Shown here: piece after piece, positions 5,117-12,120 of the stretch
How the letters are laid out: each line of letters starts with the position of its first letter
Position numbering within the stretch: position 1 is the stretch's first letter
Assembly: GCF_044239695.1 (NCBI RefSeq)
Contig: NZ_JBIIAW010000076.1
Span: forward strand, 1-14,893
From: Pseudolysinimonas_A sp044239695
Lineage (GTDB): Bacteria > Actinomycetota > Actinomycetes > Actinomycetales > Microbacteriaceae
Reading direction: 5' to 3'
Length of the DNA stretch: 14,893 nt
Translations under genes and position numbers: made by a program
Notes under the pieces: generated by a model
What the model was told of the DNA's origin: nothing
Database searches by the model: none
The model's input: the letters and a program-made list of their open reading frames with translations, nothing else

Positions 5117-7516
5117 CTACAGCTTCTCGATCGGCGCGATCTTGATGAGCAGGCGCTTCTTGCCCGCCGTCTCGAACTGCACTTCGGCGATCGACTTGGT
5201 GCCCTGACCGGTGACGGCGACGACCTTCCCGTCGCCGAAGTCGGTGTGCCGGATGCGGTCGCCGGCCTCGAGGGTCAGGTCGCCGTTGTCACGCACCTTG
5301 CCGGTGATCTCCGATGCCCACTCGCGCTTGACGCGGGGTGGGGCGGGGGGCAGCGCCTCGGTCGAGTACGAGAACCCCCGCGCCGCACCTCCGGCGTAGC
5401 CGCGTGCGTTGAGCGCCCGCGGGCGCGTGCCTCCCCGCGAGGTGGCGTCGCCGGGTGACTGGCGCCAGTCGATGAGGCCCGGCGGGATCTCCTGCAGGTA
5501 GCGGCTCGGCATCGCGACGCTCGTGTCGCCGAACGACGAGCGGGTCATCGACAGCGACAGGAACAGCCGCTTCTTGGCGCGGGTGATGCCGACGTAGAAC
5601 AGTCGCCGCTCCTCGGCGAGGCCGCCGGGCTCGCCCGACGACATCCGGTGCGGCAGCAGGTCCTCCTCGACGCCGGTGAGGAACACCGCGTCGTACTCCA
5701 GGCCCTTCGCCGTGTGCAGCGTCATGAGCGAGATCGTGCCGGACTCGTCTTCGATCTCATCGGTCGCCGCGACGAGCGCCACCTCGGTGAGGAACTCGAG
5801 CAGGCCGGCATCCGGGTTGTTCTTCGCGTGCTCCTTCGTGACGCTCACGAGCTCCTCGACGTTCTCGACGCGCGCCTCGTCCTGCGGGTCGCGGGTGGCG
5901 CGCAGCGCGTCGAGCAGCCCCGAGCCGGCGAGCAGGGCGAGCAGGATGTCGGCCGCCTTCCCCCCGGCGACGTGCATCGCCTCGGCTTCGTCGAGCAGCT
6001 CCGCGAGGTCGAGGATGGCGCGGGTGACCTTCGGTCCGAGGTCGAGTTGCCCGGCGTCGCCGAGCGCGTCCCGGAGCGGCACCCCCATCTTGTCGGCGTG
6101 CGCCTGCAGGGCGGCCTCGGTCGCCGGGCCGATGCCGCGCTTCGGGGTGTTGAGGATGCGGCGCAGGGCCAGGTCGTCGGCGGGATTCGCGACCTGGATG
6201 AGGTAGGCCATCGCGTCCTTGATCTCGGCGCGCTCGTAGAACTTGGTGCCGCCGATGATCTTGTACGGCAGCCCCGAGCGGATGAACACGTCTTCCAGCG
6301 GACGCGTCTGCGAGTTGGTGCGGTAGAACACGGCGATCTCGCGATACGGAGTGCCGGCGGTGTGCAGCGCCGAGATCTCGTCGGCGACGAACTGCGCCTC
6401 GTCGTGCCCGGAGTACCCGGTGTAGCCGATGATCGGATGCCCCGACCCGACGGTCGTGAACAGGTTCTTCTCGAGCCGGTCGAAGTTGTTCGAGATCACC
6501 GCGTTGGCGGCGTCGAGGATGTTCTGCGTCGAGCGGTAGTTCTGCTCGAGCAGCACGGTCTTGGTCTCGGGGTAGTCGCGTTCGAACTCGACGATGTTGC
6601 GGATGTCGGCGCCGCGGAAGGCGTAGATCGACTGGTCGGAGTCGCCGACGACGGTGAGCGATGCGCCGGGCAGACCGCCGGACGCGTCGACCGCCATCCG
6701 CGTGTCCTCCGGCACGTGCTGCGGCTTGATCGGCCGGGTGAGCTCGCGGATGAGGGCGTACTGCGCGTGGTTGGTGTCCTGGTATTCGTCGACCAGCACG
6801 TGGCGGAAGCGCCGCTGGTAGAGCGCCGCGACCTCGGGGAACGCGCGGAACAGATGCACGGTCTCCGCGATGAGGTCGTCGAAGTCGAGCGCGTTCGCCC
6901 GGCGCAAGCCCGCGGTGTAGCGGCGGTAGATCTCGAGGAACGCGACCTCGGCGGGGTCGTCGGTGTTGACGTTGCGCGCGTAGGTCTCGACGTCGATGAG
7001 CTCGTTCTTCTGCTTCGAGATCTTGCCCGCGACGATCCCGGGCGTGAGGTTGAGGGTGTCGGCATCCAGCTCTTTGACGATGCGCTTGATCAGCGCACGG
7101 CTGTCGGCGGAGTCGTAGATCGTGAACCCGGCCTTGAGCCCTATCTGCTCGGCCTGCCGGCGCAGGATGCGCACGCACGCACTGTGGAACGTCGAGATCC
7201 ACATCCCGGTGTCGCTCCGGGAATCGGCGCCCCGCCCGACGAGGTGCTGCACGCGTTCGCGCATCTCGTTCGCGGCCTTGTTGGTGAAGGTGATAGCGAG
7301 GATCTGCAGCGGGCTCGCCTCACCGCTGGCGAGCAGGCTCGCGATGCGGCGGGTCAGCACGCTCGTCTTGCCCGACCCGGCCCCCGCGACGATCAGCAGG
7401 GATCGCCCGCGGTAGAGCACCGCCTCGCGTTGTCGCGGATTGAGCCCGTCGAGCAGCCGCTCGTCGACGGCGGGCCGGCCGTCCAGGGCGATGCTCTGGA
7501 AGTCGGCGCTCGTCAT
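5117..7516 (-). CDS. pcrA: ATP-dependent DNA helicase PcrA/UvrD
   Basis: 799-residue superfamily 1A 3'-to-5' DNA helicase acting in nucleotide excision repair, plasmid replication and removal of RecA or RNA polymerase from DNA. All helicase motifs are visible in order: AGAGSGKT (44-51), TFTNKAANEM (about 76-85), VLVDEYQD (240-247), GDSDQSIYAFRG (291-302), LLEQNYRST (about 322-330), then TLHTAKGLEYDAVFLTG, and FYVGITRAKKRL. Residues about 745-799 (DRIRHTDFGDGKVVAVTG onward) form the C-terminal Tudor-like domain typical of PcrA, which contacts RNA polymerase. Length is normal for actinobacteria. A roughly 20-residue extra loop before the GDSDQS motif (PEDTRMAVDASGG) is notable. The ATG at 7516 is 9 nt after a TAGAAT hexamer that overlaps the stop of the upstream phosphodiesterase gene. 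Confidence 0.96.
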   Translation of the reverse strand: MTSADFQSIALDGRPAVDERLLDGLNPRQREAVLYRGRSLLIVAGAGSGKTSVLTRRIASLLASGEASPLQILAITFTNKAANEMRERVQHLVGRGADSRSDTGMWISTFHSACVRILRRQAEQIGLKAGFTIYDSADSRALIKRIVKELDADTLNLTPGIVAGKISKQKNELIDVETYARNVNTDDPAEVAFLEIYRRYTAGLRRANALDFDDLIAETVHLFRAFPEVAALYQRRFRHVLVDEYQDTNHAQYALIRELTRPIKPQHVPEDTRMAVDASGGLPGASLTVVGDSDQSIYAFRGADIRNIVEFERDYPETKTVLLEQNYRSTQNILDAANAVISNNFDRLEKNLFTTVGSGHPIIGYTGYSGHDEAQFVADEISALHTAGTPYREIAVFYRTNSQTRPLEDVFIRSGLPYKIIGGTKFYERAEIKDAMAYLIQVANPADDLALRRILNTPKRGIGPATEAALQAHADKMGVPLRDALGDAGQLDLGPKVTRAILDLAELLDEAEAMHVAGGKAADILLALLAGSGLLDALRATRDPQDEARVENVEELVSVTKEHAKNNPDAGLLEFLTEVALVAATDEIEDESGTISLMTLHTAKGLEYDAVFLTGVEEDLLPHRMSSGEPGGLAEERRLFYVGITRAKKRLFLSLSMTRSSFGDTSVAMPSRYLQEIPPGLIDWRQSPGDATSRGGTRPRALNARGYAGGAARGFSYSTEALPPAPPRVKREWASEITGKVRDNGDLTLEAGDRIRHTDFGDGKVVAVTGQGTKSIAEVQFETAGKKRLLIKIAPIEKL

Positions 7517-7525
7517 GGTGTGTCG

Positions 7526-7531
7526 ATTCTA
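7526..7531 (-). promoter_or_regulatory. -10 box for pcrA, overlapping the upstream stop codon
   Basis: TAGAAT on the minus strand, followed by 9 nt (CGACACACC) and the ATG. Its first three bases are the TAG stop codon of the phosphodiesterase gene. The predicted 5' leader is only a few nucleotides long and has no Shine-Dalgarno sequence. Confidence 0.45.
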
Positions 7532-8524
7532 CGAGCGCCCGGCGACCTCGGCTCGGGCCGCGACCCCGAGGTCGGGATGGTCGACGAAGATCCCGTCGAC
7601 TCCGGTCGCCAGCACGGCGTGGAACTCGCCGCGCCAGTCGCCCCAGTCGCGCGCCGCCGACCCGAGGCGGTACCCGGCGGCGAGGAACCGGTTCTCGGGA
7701 CGCAGTGTCCAGGTGAAGACCTCGAGTCCGGCCCCGTGGGCGCGCACGACGAGGTCGCCGCCCCCGGTCTTCAGCAGGAGCGACTTGTCGACGCTCACCC
7801 CGTCGACCTCCTTCGCGAGACGGGCGAGCCCGGCATCCGTCAGCTGCGCCGAGTAGGGCAGCGCCTTGTTCCCGAGCCGGGCGACCTGGTCGGGTGCCGA
7901 CCCCCTCGACTCCAGCAGGTACACGAACCGGCCCGCGACCCCGCGCCCGCGGATCTCGCCGAGCACCGTCTGCTCGAAGCACTCCACGATCGTGCGGCCG
8001 CCGTCGTCCCAGGCCTTCAGTTCGTCGGCGATCAGCTCGTCGAGCGGCAGCGCGATCGAGGCGAAGTAGGTCGGATGCTTCACCTCCGCCACGATCGAGA
8101 TCTCGCGCCCGGTGCGCTCAGCACCGGCGTCGAGGATGTCGAGCAGGTCGCGCAGTCGCAGGATGCCCTCGGTGCCGTCGAAACTCGCCGACGCCTGCCG
8201 CACCTGAGGCAGGCGCTCGGTCGCCCGGAGGGTGCTGAGTTCGGCCCAGGTGAAGTCCTCGGTGAACCAGCCGGTGAGGCTCACCCCGTCGACTCTCTTG
8301 GTCGCCCGGCGATCGGCGAACTCCGGCCGGCGGGCGACATCCGTCGTCCCCGAGATCTCGTTCTCGTGGCGCAGCACGAGCACGCCGTCGCGGGTCGCGA
8401 CGATGTCCGGCTCGATCGCGTCGACCCCGAGGGTGATCGCCAGTTCGTAGGCCGACCGGGTGTGCTCGGGCCGATATCCGCTCGCCCCGCGGTGTCCGAT
8501 GACGAGGGGGCGGGGAGGAGGCAC
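7529..8524 (-). CDS. Glycerophosphodiester phosphodiesterase
   Basis: 331 residues. It hydrolyses glycerophosphodiesters to glycerol-3-phosphate and an alcohol (phospholipid head-group turnover). The GDPD TIM barrel is clear: His11-Arg12 in GHRGASGYRPEHT, Glu38 and Asp40 in GVDAIEPDI, His53 in LRHENEISGT, then EVKHPTYF, and a C-terminal GVDGIFVDHPDLG. No signal peptide is present, so it is probably cytoplasmic like UgpQ. The frame stays open upstream to 8881, but that extension is antisense to the zinc-ribbon gene and has no GDPD similarity. I therefore place the start at the GTG 8524-8522, which lies exactly 6 nt after TATCGT and directly before the first barrel strand. Its stop codon TAG is 12 nt before the pcrA start. 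Confidence 0.92.
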   Translation of the reverse strand: MPPPRPLVIGHRGASGYRPEHTRSAYELAITLGVDAIEPDIVATRDGVLVLRHENEISGTTDVARRPEFADRRATKRVDGVSLTGWFTEDFTWAELSTLRATERLPQVRQASASFDGTEGILRLRDLLDILDAGAERTGREISIVAEVKHPTYFASIALPLDELIADELKAWDDGGRTIVECFEQTVLGEIRGRGVAGRFVYLLESRGSAPDQVARLGNKALPYSAQLTDAGLARLAKEVDGVSVDKSLLLKTGGGDLVVRAHGAGLEVFTWTLRPENRFLAAGYRLGSAARDWGDWRGEFHAVLATGVDGIFVDHPDLGVAARAEVAGRS

Positions 8525-8530
8525 CCGTTC

Positions 8531-8536
8531 ACGATA
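8531..8536 (-). promoter_or_regulatory. -10 box of a leaderless promoter (phosphodiesterase gene)
   Basis: TATCGT on the minus strand, then 6 nt (GAACGG), then the GTG at 8524. It overlaps the plus-strand -10 of the divergent zinc-ribbon gene, so the two promoters share the same few bases. Confidence 0.5.
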
Positions 8537-8540
8537 ATCT
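8535..8540 (+). promoter_or_regulatory. -10 box for the zinc-ribbon/DUF4190 gene
   Basis: TAATCT, 9 nt before the ATG at 8550; the alternative register GATAAT (8533-8538) also fits. Either way the 5' leader would be only a few nucleotides and carries no Shine-Dalgarno sequence. Confidence 0.45.
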
Positions 8541-8549
8541 GATGCCCCT

Positions 8550-8894
8550 ATGGCCACCTGCGCGAACTGCGGTCGGGAGCTCCAACCCGCCTGGAAGTAC
8601 TGCATCACCTGCGGCACGCGCACCGGTGTGCCGCTCGCCGGGGTGATGCCGTCGGCGCTCAGCGCCGACCCCGAGGCGCAGCCCACGCGCGTGAACGTGC
8701 TCGCCGTGCTGGCCCTCATCCTCGGCTGCCTGCTCAGCCCGCTCGCCGCGCTCTTCGGGCACGTCGCCGTGTCGCAGATCAAGATCACCGGAGAACGCGG
8801 GCTCGTGCCCGCCTGGATCGCCATCGTGCTCGGGTACGTCTGGCTCGTCGCCCTCGCGGTCCTCGTGATCGCGCTCGTCACGACGAATGCCTGA
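8550..8894 (+). CDS. Zinc-ribbon membrane protein with DUF4190-like domain
   Basis: 114 residues. The N-terminus is a zinc ribbon with two CxxC pairs (CANC at about 4-7 and CITC at about 19-22), which likely binds one Zn(II). A linker of about 25 residues follows, then two transmembrane helices (about 50-72 and 87-110). The segment between them, GHVAVSQIKITGERG, matches the conserved loop of the DUF4190 family (GHxAxxxIxxxGxxG). Role unknown; such proteins are common in actinobacteria. It overlaps the next gene by 8 nt (ATG at 8887, stop at 8892-8894), so the two are probably co-translated. The start is set by the zinc ribbon and the -10 just upstream. Confidence 0.85.
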   Translation: MATCANCGRELQPAWKYCITCGTRTGVPLAGVMPSALSADPEAQPTRVNVLAVLALILGCLLSPLAALFGHVAVSQIKITGERGLVPAWIAIVLGYVWLVALAVLVIALVTTNA

Positions 8895-9459
8895 ACCGGG
8901 ACCTCCCCCGACGGAGTCCGCTCCGTTCCGCTGGCGCGAGCCGACCTCGCTAGTGCGCCTGCGCTGGGGTGGATACCGCCCCCGGCTCCTCGGCGGCCTG
9001 CTGCTGATCGTCGCCGGAGGCACCGCGGTCGCCGGGGGCGGTGCGACCAGCCCGTTCGCCACCGCCCTGCTGTTCCTCGGCTCGACCGCGCACATCGTCG
9101 GCTGGTCGGTACTCCCCGCCGCCGGGTGGCGTCGCATCTGGGCGCTCATCCCGTCGACCTTCGCGATGTGGTTCCTGCTCACCGGACCGGGGTGGCTCGC
9201 GATCCTCGTGCTGCCGTACGCGGGGTGGCTGCTCGTGCGCCATCGGCCCCTCGCGAGCTACCCGACGCTGCTGTTCGTCCTCGCCGGGGCGGTCATGGTC
9301 GCCCGGCTGTTCCCGTCGTACTCGGCGATGCTCCCCGCGCTCGGGATCATGGCCGCCGTCATCCTGCTGTCGGCGCTGGCGGCGCGTGCCGTGCACGTCG
9401 CGCAGGTGCGTGTGCGCCGTGGGCGAAAGCCCAGCATTTCCCCGGCTGGTTCTCCCTAA
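8887..9459 (+). CDS. Polytopic membrane protein of unknown function
   Basis: 190 residues. A Pro-rich hydrophilic N-terminus (about 35 residues) is followed by five or so hydrophobic helices: about 33-51, 56-77, 84-103, 105-118, and 127-165, the last long enough to be two. A basic tail (RVRRGRKP) follows. I recognise no family or catalytic motif. It overlaps the zinc-ribbon gene by 8 nt, which argues for a two-gene operon and a shared membrane role. Its TAA stop is the beginning of the TAAACT promoter box of the next gene. No confident function can be given. Confidence 0.82.
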   Translation: MPEPGPPPTESAPFRWREPTSLVRLRWGGYRPRLLGGLLLIVAGGTAVAGGGATSPFATALLFLGSTAHIVGWSVLPAAGWRRIWALIPSTFAMWFLLTGPGWLAILVLPYAGWLLVRHRPLASYPTLLFVLAGAVMVARLFPSYSAMLPALGIMAAVILLSALAARAVHVAQVRVRRGRKPSISPAGSP

Positions 9460-9462
9460 ACT
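9457..9462 (+). promoter_or_regulatory. -10 box of a leaderless promoter, overlapping the upstream stop codon
   Basis: TAAACT followed by 6 nt (GACCGC) and the ATG at 9469. Its first three bases are the TAA stop of the preceding membrane protein gene. No Shine-Dalgarno sequence is present. Confidence 0.55.
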
Positions 9463-9468
9463 GACCGC

Positions 9469-10290
9469 ATGGCCAACCCTGCTTTCAGCAACTCCCCCGC
9501 CTTCTCGGCGAAGGCGGCGCAGAAGCTCGCCGCGCGCGAGAACGCCGCCCCCGCCGTCCCGACGCCGGGACAGCTCCAGGAGCACTTCTCCCTGCCGGAG
9601 GCGACTCCGGACCAGATGGAGCGGATGACCTACCAGGACACGATCCTCAAGACCCTCGCGGGCTTCGCGGTGCTGCTCGTCGGTGCCGCGGTCGGCTGGG
9701 TGTTCCCGGCCCTCGCGATCGTCGGCGCCATCGCGGGCCTCGTGCTCGCGCTGGTCAACATCTTCAAGAAGAAGCCGTCGCCGCCGCTCATCCTCGCCTA
9801 CGCGTTCGCCGAGGGTCTGCTCGTCGGGGGCGTCTCGATGTTCTTCTCGCAGATGTGGGACGGCATCGTGCCGATGGCCCTCCTGGGCACGCTCGGCGTC
9901 GTCGGCATCACGCTCGCCCTCTTCGCCAACGGCAAGGTGCGGGTCTCGAAGCGCGCGACGCAGATCTTCCTCGTCGCGATCATCGGCTACGCGGCGTTCT
10001 CGCTCATCAACATCGTGCTGATGATGACCGGCGTCGTCGACTCCTTCGGCGGTCTGCGCGACGCGTACATCCCCGGCACCACCATCCCGCTCGGCATCCC
10101 GCTCGGCATCCTCGTCGTGCTCCTCGCCGCCTACTCGCTGGTGATGGACTTCGACCAGGTGAAGCGGGGCGTCGAGACCGGCCAGCCCCGCATCTACGGC
10201 TGGACCGCCGCCTTCGGCATCATGGTCACGGTCGTCTGGCTCTACCTCGAGATCCTGCGACTGCTGTCGTACTTCCTGCCGCGCAACTAG
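9469..10290 (+). CDS. Bax inhibitor-1/YccA family membrane protein
   Basis: 273 residues. A hydrophilic N-terminal region of about 60 residues (FSNSPAFSAKAAQKLAAREN and on) precedes about seven transmembrane segments. The core (AYAFAEGLLVGGVSMFF, then the NGKVRVSKRATQIF loop, then YSLVMDFDQVKRGVETG and YGWTAAFGIMVTVVWLYLEILRLL) is characteristic of the actinobacterial Bax inhibitor-1/YccA branch. The acidic residues of the family's pH-sensing, Ca2+-leak region appear to be represented by Asp/Glu in the MDFDQV and YLEILRLL helices. The physiological role in bacteria is not settled; YccA of E. coli modulates FtsH. The gene probably has its own leaderless promoter and ends in the hairpin at 10302-10335. 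Confidence 0.9.
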   Translation: MANPAFSNSPAFSAKAAQKLAARENAAPAVPTPGQLQEHFSLPEATPDQMERMTYQDTILKTLAGFAVLLVGAAVGWVFPALAIVGAIAGLVLALVNIFKKKPSPPLILAYAFAEGLLVGGVSMFFSQMWDGIVPMALLGTLGVVGITLALFANGKVRVSKRATQIFLVAIIGYAAFSLINIVLMMTGVVDSFGGLRDAYIPGTTIPLGIPLGILVVLLAAYSLVMDFDQVKRGVETGQPRIYGWTAAFGIMVTVVWLYLEILRLLSYFLPRN

Positions 10291-10301
10291 CGCGACAGGA
10301 A

Positions 10302-10335
10302 GAAGGGCCCAGGCGCACGCGCGCCCGGGCCCTTC
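10302..10335 (+). terminator. Intrinsic-type terminator after the Bax-inhibitor gene
   Basis: Stem GAAGGGCCC (10302-10310) with GGGCCCTTC (10327-10335), one A/C mismatch, then GGCGC (10312-10316) with GCGCC (10321-10325) and a 4-nt ACGC loop. It begins 12 nt after the stop codon. It has no long T tract, as is usual in such GC-rich genomes. Confidence 0.75.
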
Positions 10336-10361
10336 TCAGCTGAGGCCGCGGTCTGTCGCCC

Positions 10362-10427
10362 GCTCAGCACCCGCATCTTCCGACACGCCGTCGACACACC
10401 TCAGCTCCCGACGGACGGGTGCTGAGC
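10362..10427. repeat. 12-bp perfect inverted repeat with 42-nt spacer
   Basis: GCTCAGCACCCG (10362-10373) is exactly complementary to CGGGTGCTGAGC (10416-10427). Inside the spacer, CCGTC (10388-10392) can pair with GACGG (10410-10414). Related CTCAGC copies lie nearby: the 10-bp palindrome CTCAGCTGAG (10335-10344) and CCTCAGCTC (10399-10407). It may be a folded RNA, a second terminator or a protein-binding array. Confidence 0.55.
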
Positions 10428-10504
10428 CGACCTTCGCGTCACATCGCGCCGCGGGTCGCCCCCTTCGGCGTTTCCGCGGGGGCGAGCGGTCACGCGAAGA
10501 ATTC

Positions 10505-10533
10505 AGTTACATGTCAACTACTGCGCGTAGCCT
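10505..10533 (+). promoter_or_regulatory. Candidate promoter and operator of the aldehyde dehydrogenase gene
   Basis: AGTTACATGTCAACT (10505-10519) is one base short of the perfect palindrome AGTTGACATGTCAACT. It sits just upstream of TAGCCT (10528-10533), a possible -10, which puts the dyad over the -35 region. The leader to the ATG at 10570 would be about 30 nt and contains a Shine-Dalgarno site. A repressor of the MarR or TetR type would fit a site like this (inference). Confidence 0.35.
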
Positions 10534-10569
10534 GCTCTGACCAGAAATACACGACGAAGTGGAGTGGGA

Positions 10570-12066
10570 ATGTCCGACCAGTTGACGAAGTCCGGAGTGC
10601 GAACGGGTCTCTACATCGGCGGTGAGGAACGGTTCACCGACGAGGTCTTGACCGTGGCCGACCCGGCGAAGCCCGGAGTCGTCGTCGGCGAAGCCGCCGC
10701 CGCGTCGCCCGCCGATGTCGCCGACGCGGTGGCGGCGGCGAAGGCCGCCTTCCCCGCCTGGTCCGCGCTCAGCGCGACGGCGCGCGCCGCGCAGATGACC
10801 GCCGCGATCGAGGGGATCGCCGAAGCGCGCGACGACGATGCCGCGATCCTGGCGCAGGAGAACGGCAAGGTGCGGATGGAGGCCTGGGTCGACAGCCTCG
10901 TGCTGCAGATCCGCTGGGGCCTCGCCCTCTCGCTCGCCGAGGAGGTGGATGCCGCCAAGGTCCTCGAACCGATCACCGGCGCCATCCCGACCCGCACGAC
11001 GGTCGCGCACCAGGCGCTCGGGGTCGTCACGATCATCGTGCCCTTCAACTGGCCCATCGCGATCCTCGGGGCGTCGCTGCCGCACGCGCTCCTCGCCGGG
11101 AACGCCGTCATCGTGAAGCCGCCGCCCACGACGCCGCTCGCCACGACGCGCGTCATCCAGCGCATCGCCGAGAAGCTGCCCGCGGGCGTGCTCAACGTGA
11201 TCACCGGTCTCGACGAGAACATGGGCGGTCTCATCCAGAACCCCGACGTGGCGAAGGTGTGCTTCACCGGCTCGGTGAACGGCGGCAAGCGCATCATGGA
11301 GATGGCGTCGAAGTCGCTCACCCGGGTCACGCTCGAGCTGGGCGGCAACGATGCGGCGGTGTTCCTCGAGGACGCGATCCTCGACGACGCCCACCTCGAC
11401 CGCCTGTACGCCGCGATCTACGACACCACCGGCCAGATCTGCATGAACGCCAAGCGTGTGTTCGTGCACCGCTCGCGGATGGATGAGGTCGTCGCCGGCC
11501 TCACCGCCCGGCTCGAGCAGGCGAAGCTCGGCTACGGCCTGGACGAGGGCACCACGATGGGGCCGCTGCACCAGTCCGCGCAGAAGGCGTTCGTCGACGA
11601 GATCATCCAGGAGGCGAAGGATGCCGGCGCCGACGTGCGCGAGTTCGGCGAACTGCCGGCGGGCGACCTCGCGGGCGGCAACTTCGTGCGTCCCGCGATC
11701 GTGGTGAACCCCGATCTCAACCTCCGCGTCGTCACGCAGGAGCAGTTCGGACCGGTCATCCCGATCATCCCGTTCGACACCGAGGAGGAGGCCGTGCGCC
11801 TCGCCAACGACACCTGGGGCGGCCTGTGCGGCTCCGTGTGGACGGCGAACCCGGAGACCGCGAACCGCGTCGGCTCGCAGCTCGTCTGCGGCTACGTCTG
11901 GGTGAACGACCACGGTGCGACGCGCCTCGACCTGCGCGCCCCGTTCGGCGGCATGAAGCAGTCCGGGTTCGGGCGCGAGCAGGGGATCGAGGGCGTGCGC
12001 GCCTTCCAGGACACCCGCTCGATCTCCCACCTCGACCCCGAGGTGCTCGCCTCGATGCACCACTAG
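10570..12066 (+). CDS. Aldehyde dehydrogenase family protein
   Basis: 498-residue NAD(P)+-dependent aldehyde dehydrogenase, oxidising an aldehyde to a carboxylate in the cytoplasm. All catalytic elements are seen: Asn160 in PFNWP, Lys183 in VIVKPPP (cofactor), FTGS at 232-235, general base Glu256 in LELGGND, nucleophile Cys291 in TTGQICMNAKR, and EQFGPVIPI near the C-terminus. Length is standard. Substrate is not evident; the KPPPTTPL and GQICMNAKR variants place it apart from betaine-aldehyde and phenylacetaldehyde types, but I cannot name the subfamily. I chose the ATG at 10570, 5 nt after GGAG at 10561-10564, over the GTG at 10564. It is preceded by a likely regulated promoter, suggesting induction by its substrate. 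Confidence 0.92.
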   Translation: MSDQLTKSGVRTGLYIGGEERFTDEVLTVADPAKPGVVVGEAAAASPADVADAVAAAKAAFPAWSALSATARAAQMTAAIEGIAEARDDDAAILAQENGKVRMEAWVDSLVLQIRWGLALSLAEEVDAAKVLEPITGAIPTRTTVAHQALGVVTIIVPFNWPIAILGASLPHALLAGNAVIVKPPPTTPLATTRVIQRIAEKLPAGVLNVITGLDENMGGLIQNPDVAKVCFTGSVNGGKRIMEMASKSLTRVTLELGGNDAAVFLEDAILDDAHLDRLYAAIYDTTGQICMNAKRVFVHRSRMDEVVAGLTARLEQAKLGYGLDEGTTMGPLHQSAQKAFVDEIIQEAKDAGADVREFGELPAGDLAGGNFVRPAIVVNPDLNLRVVTQEQFGPVIPIIPFDTEEEAVRLANDTWGGLCGSVWTANPETANRVGSQLVCGYVWVNDHGATRLDLRAPFGGMKQSGFGREQGIEGVRAFQDTRSISHLDPEVLASMHH

Positions 12067-12114
12067 GGATCACGGCGGAGGAGAGGGTCGTTGCCGCACG
12101 AGGCGGCACGAGCG

Positions 12115-12120
12115 CACACT
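12115..12120 (+). promoter_or_regulatory. Weak -10-like box before the 224-residue unknown gene
   Basis: CACACT followed by 6 nt (GGATCG) and the ATG at 12127. The first base departs from TANNNT, but the spacing equals the other leaderless starts. A competing Shine-Dalgarno-like GGAGGAGAGG (about 12077-12086) precedes a TTG at 12091. Confidence 0.3.

Larger units (their letters stand above)
10336..10569 (+). other. Non-coding stretch before the aldehyde dehydrogenase gene
   Basis: I see no credible gene in this gap; the short frames have no plausible start site or recognisable product. It holds a CTCAGC-rich inverted-repeat region (10335-10429) and then a less GC-rich segment (about 10497-10560) that looks like a promoter, with a near-palindrome and a TAGCCT hexamer. 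Confidence 0.55.

Noticed and set aside
5098..5117. Hairpin GCGGGT/ACCCGC between rnhA and pcrA as a terminator
   Set aside because: Six pairs with almost no loop cannot fold well; the pattern is better explained by the tandem duplication.
5648..8542. A 964-codon open frame on the plus strand
   Set aside because: It lies antisense to pcrA and the phosphodiesterase gene, both with complete family motifs. Its product is rich in Arg, Val, Asp and Gly with no recognisable domain, a usual effect of high GC.
8525..8881. N-terminal extension of the phosphodiesterase frame up to 8881
   Set aside because: The extra 119 codons are antisense to the zinc-ribbon gene with its two CxxC pairs, lack GDPD similarity, and are made unnecessary by the GTG at 8524 with a well-placed -10 box.
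10419..10625. Possible 68-codon gene before the aldehyde dehydrogenase
   Set aside because: No Shine-Dalgarno or -10 before it. It runs through the promoter and into the aldehyde dehydrogenase in another frame, and the product has no recognisable character.
10507..12063. A 518-codon minus-strand frame
   Set aside because: Antisense to the aldehyde dehydrogenase, whose catalytic residues are all present. The product looks like a composition artefact full of Arg, His and Gly.
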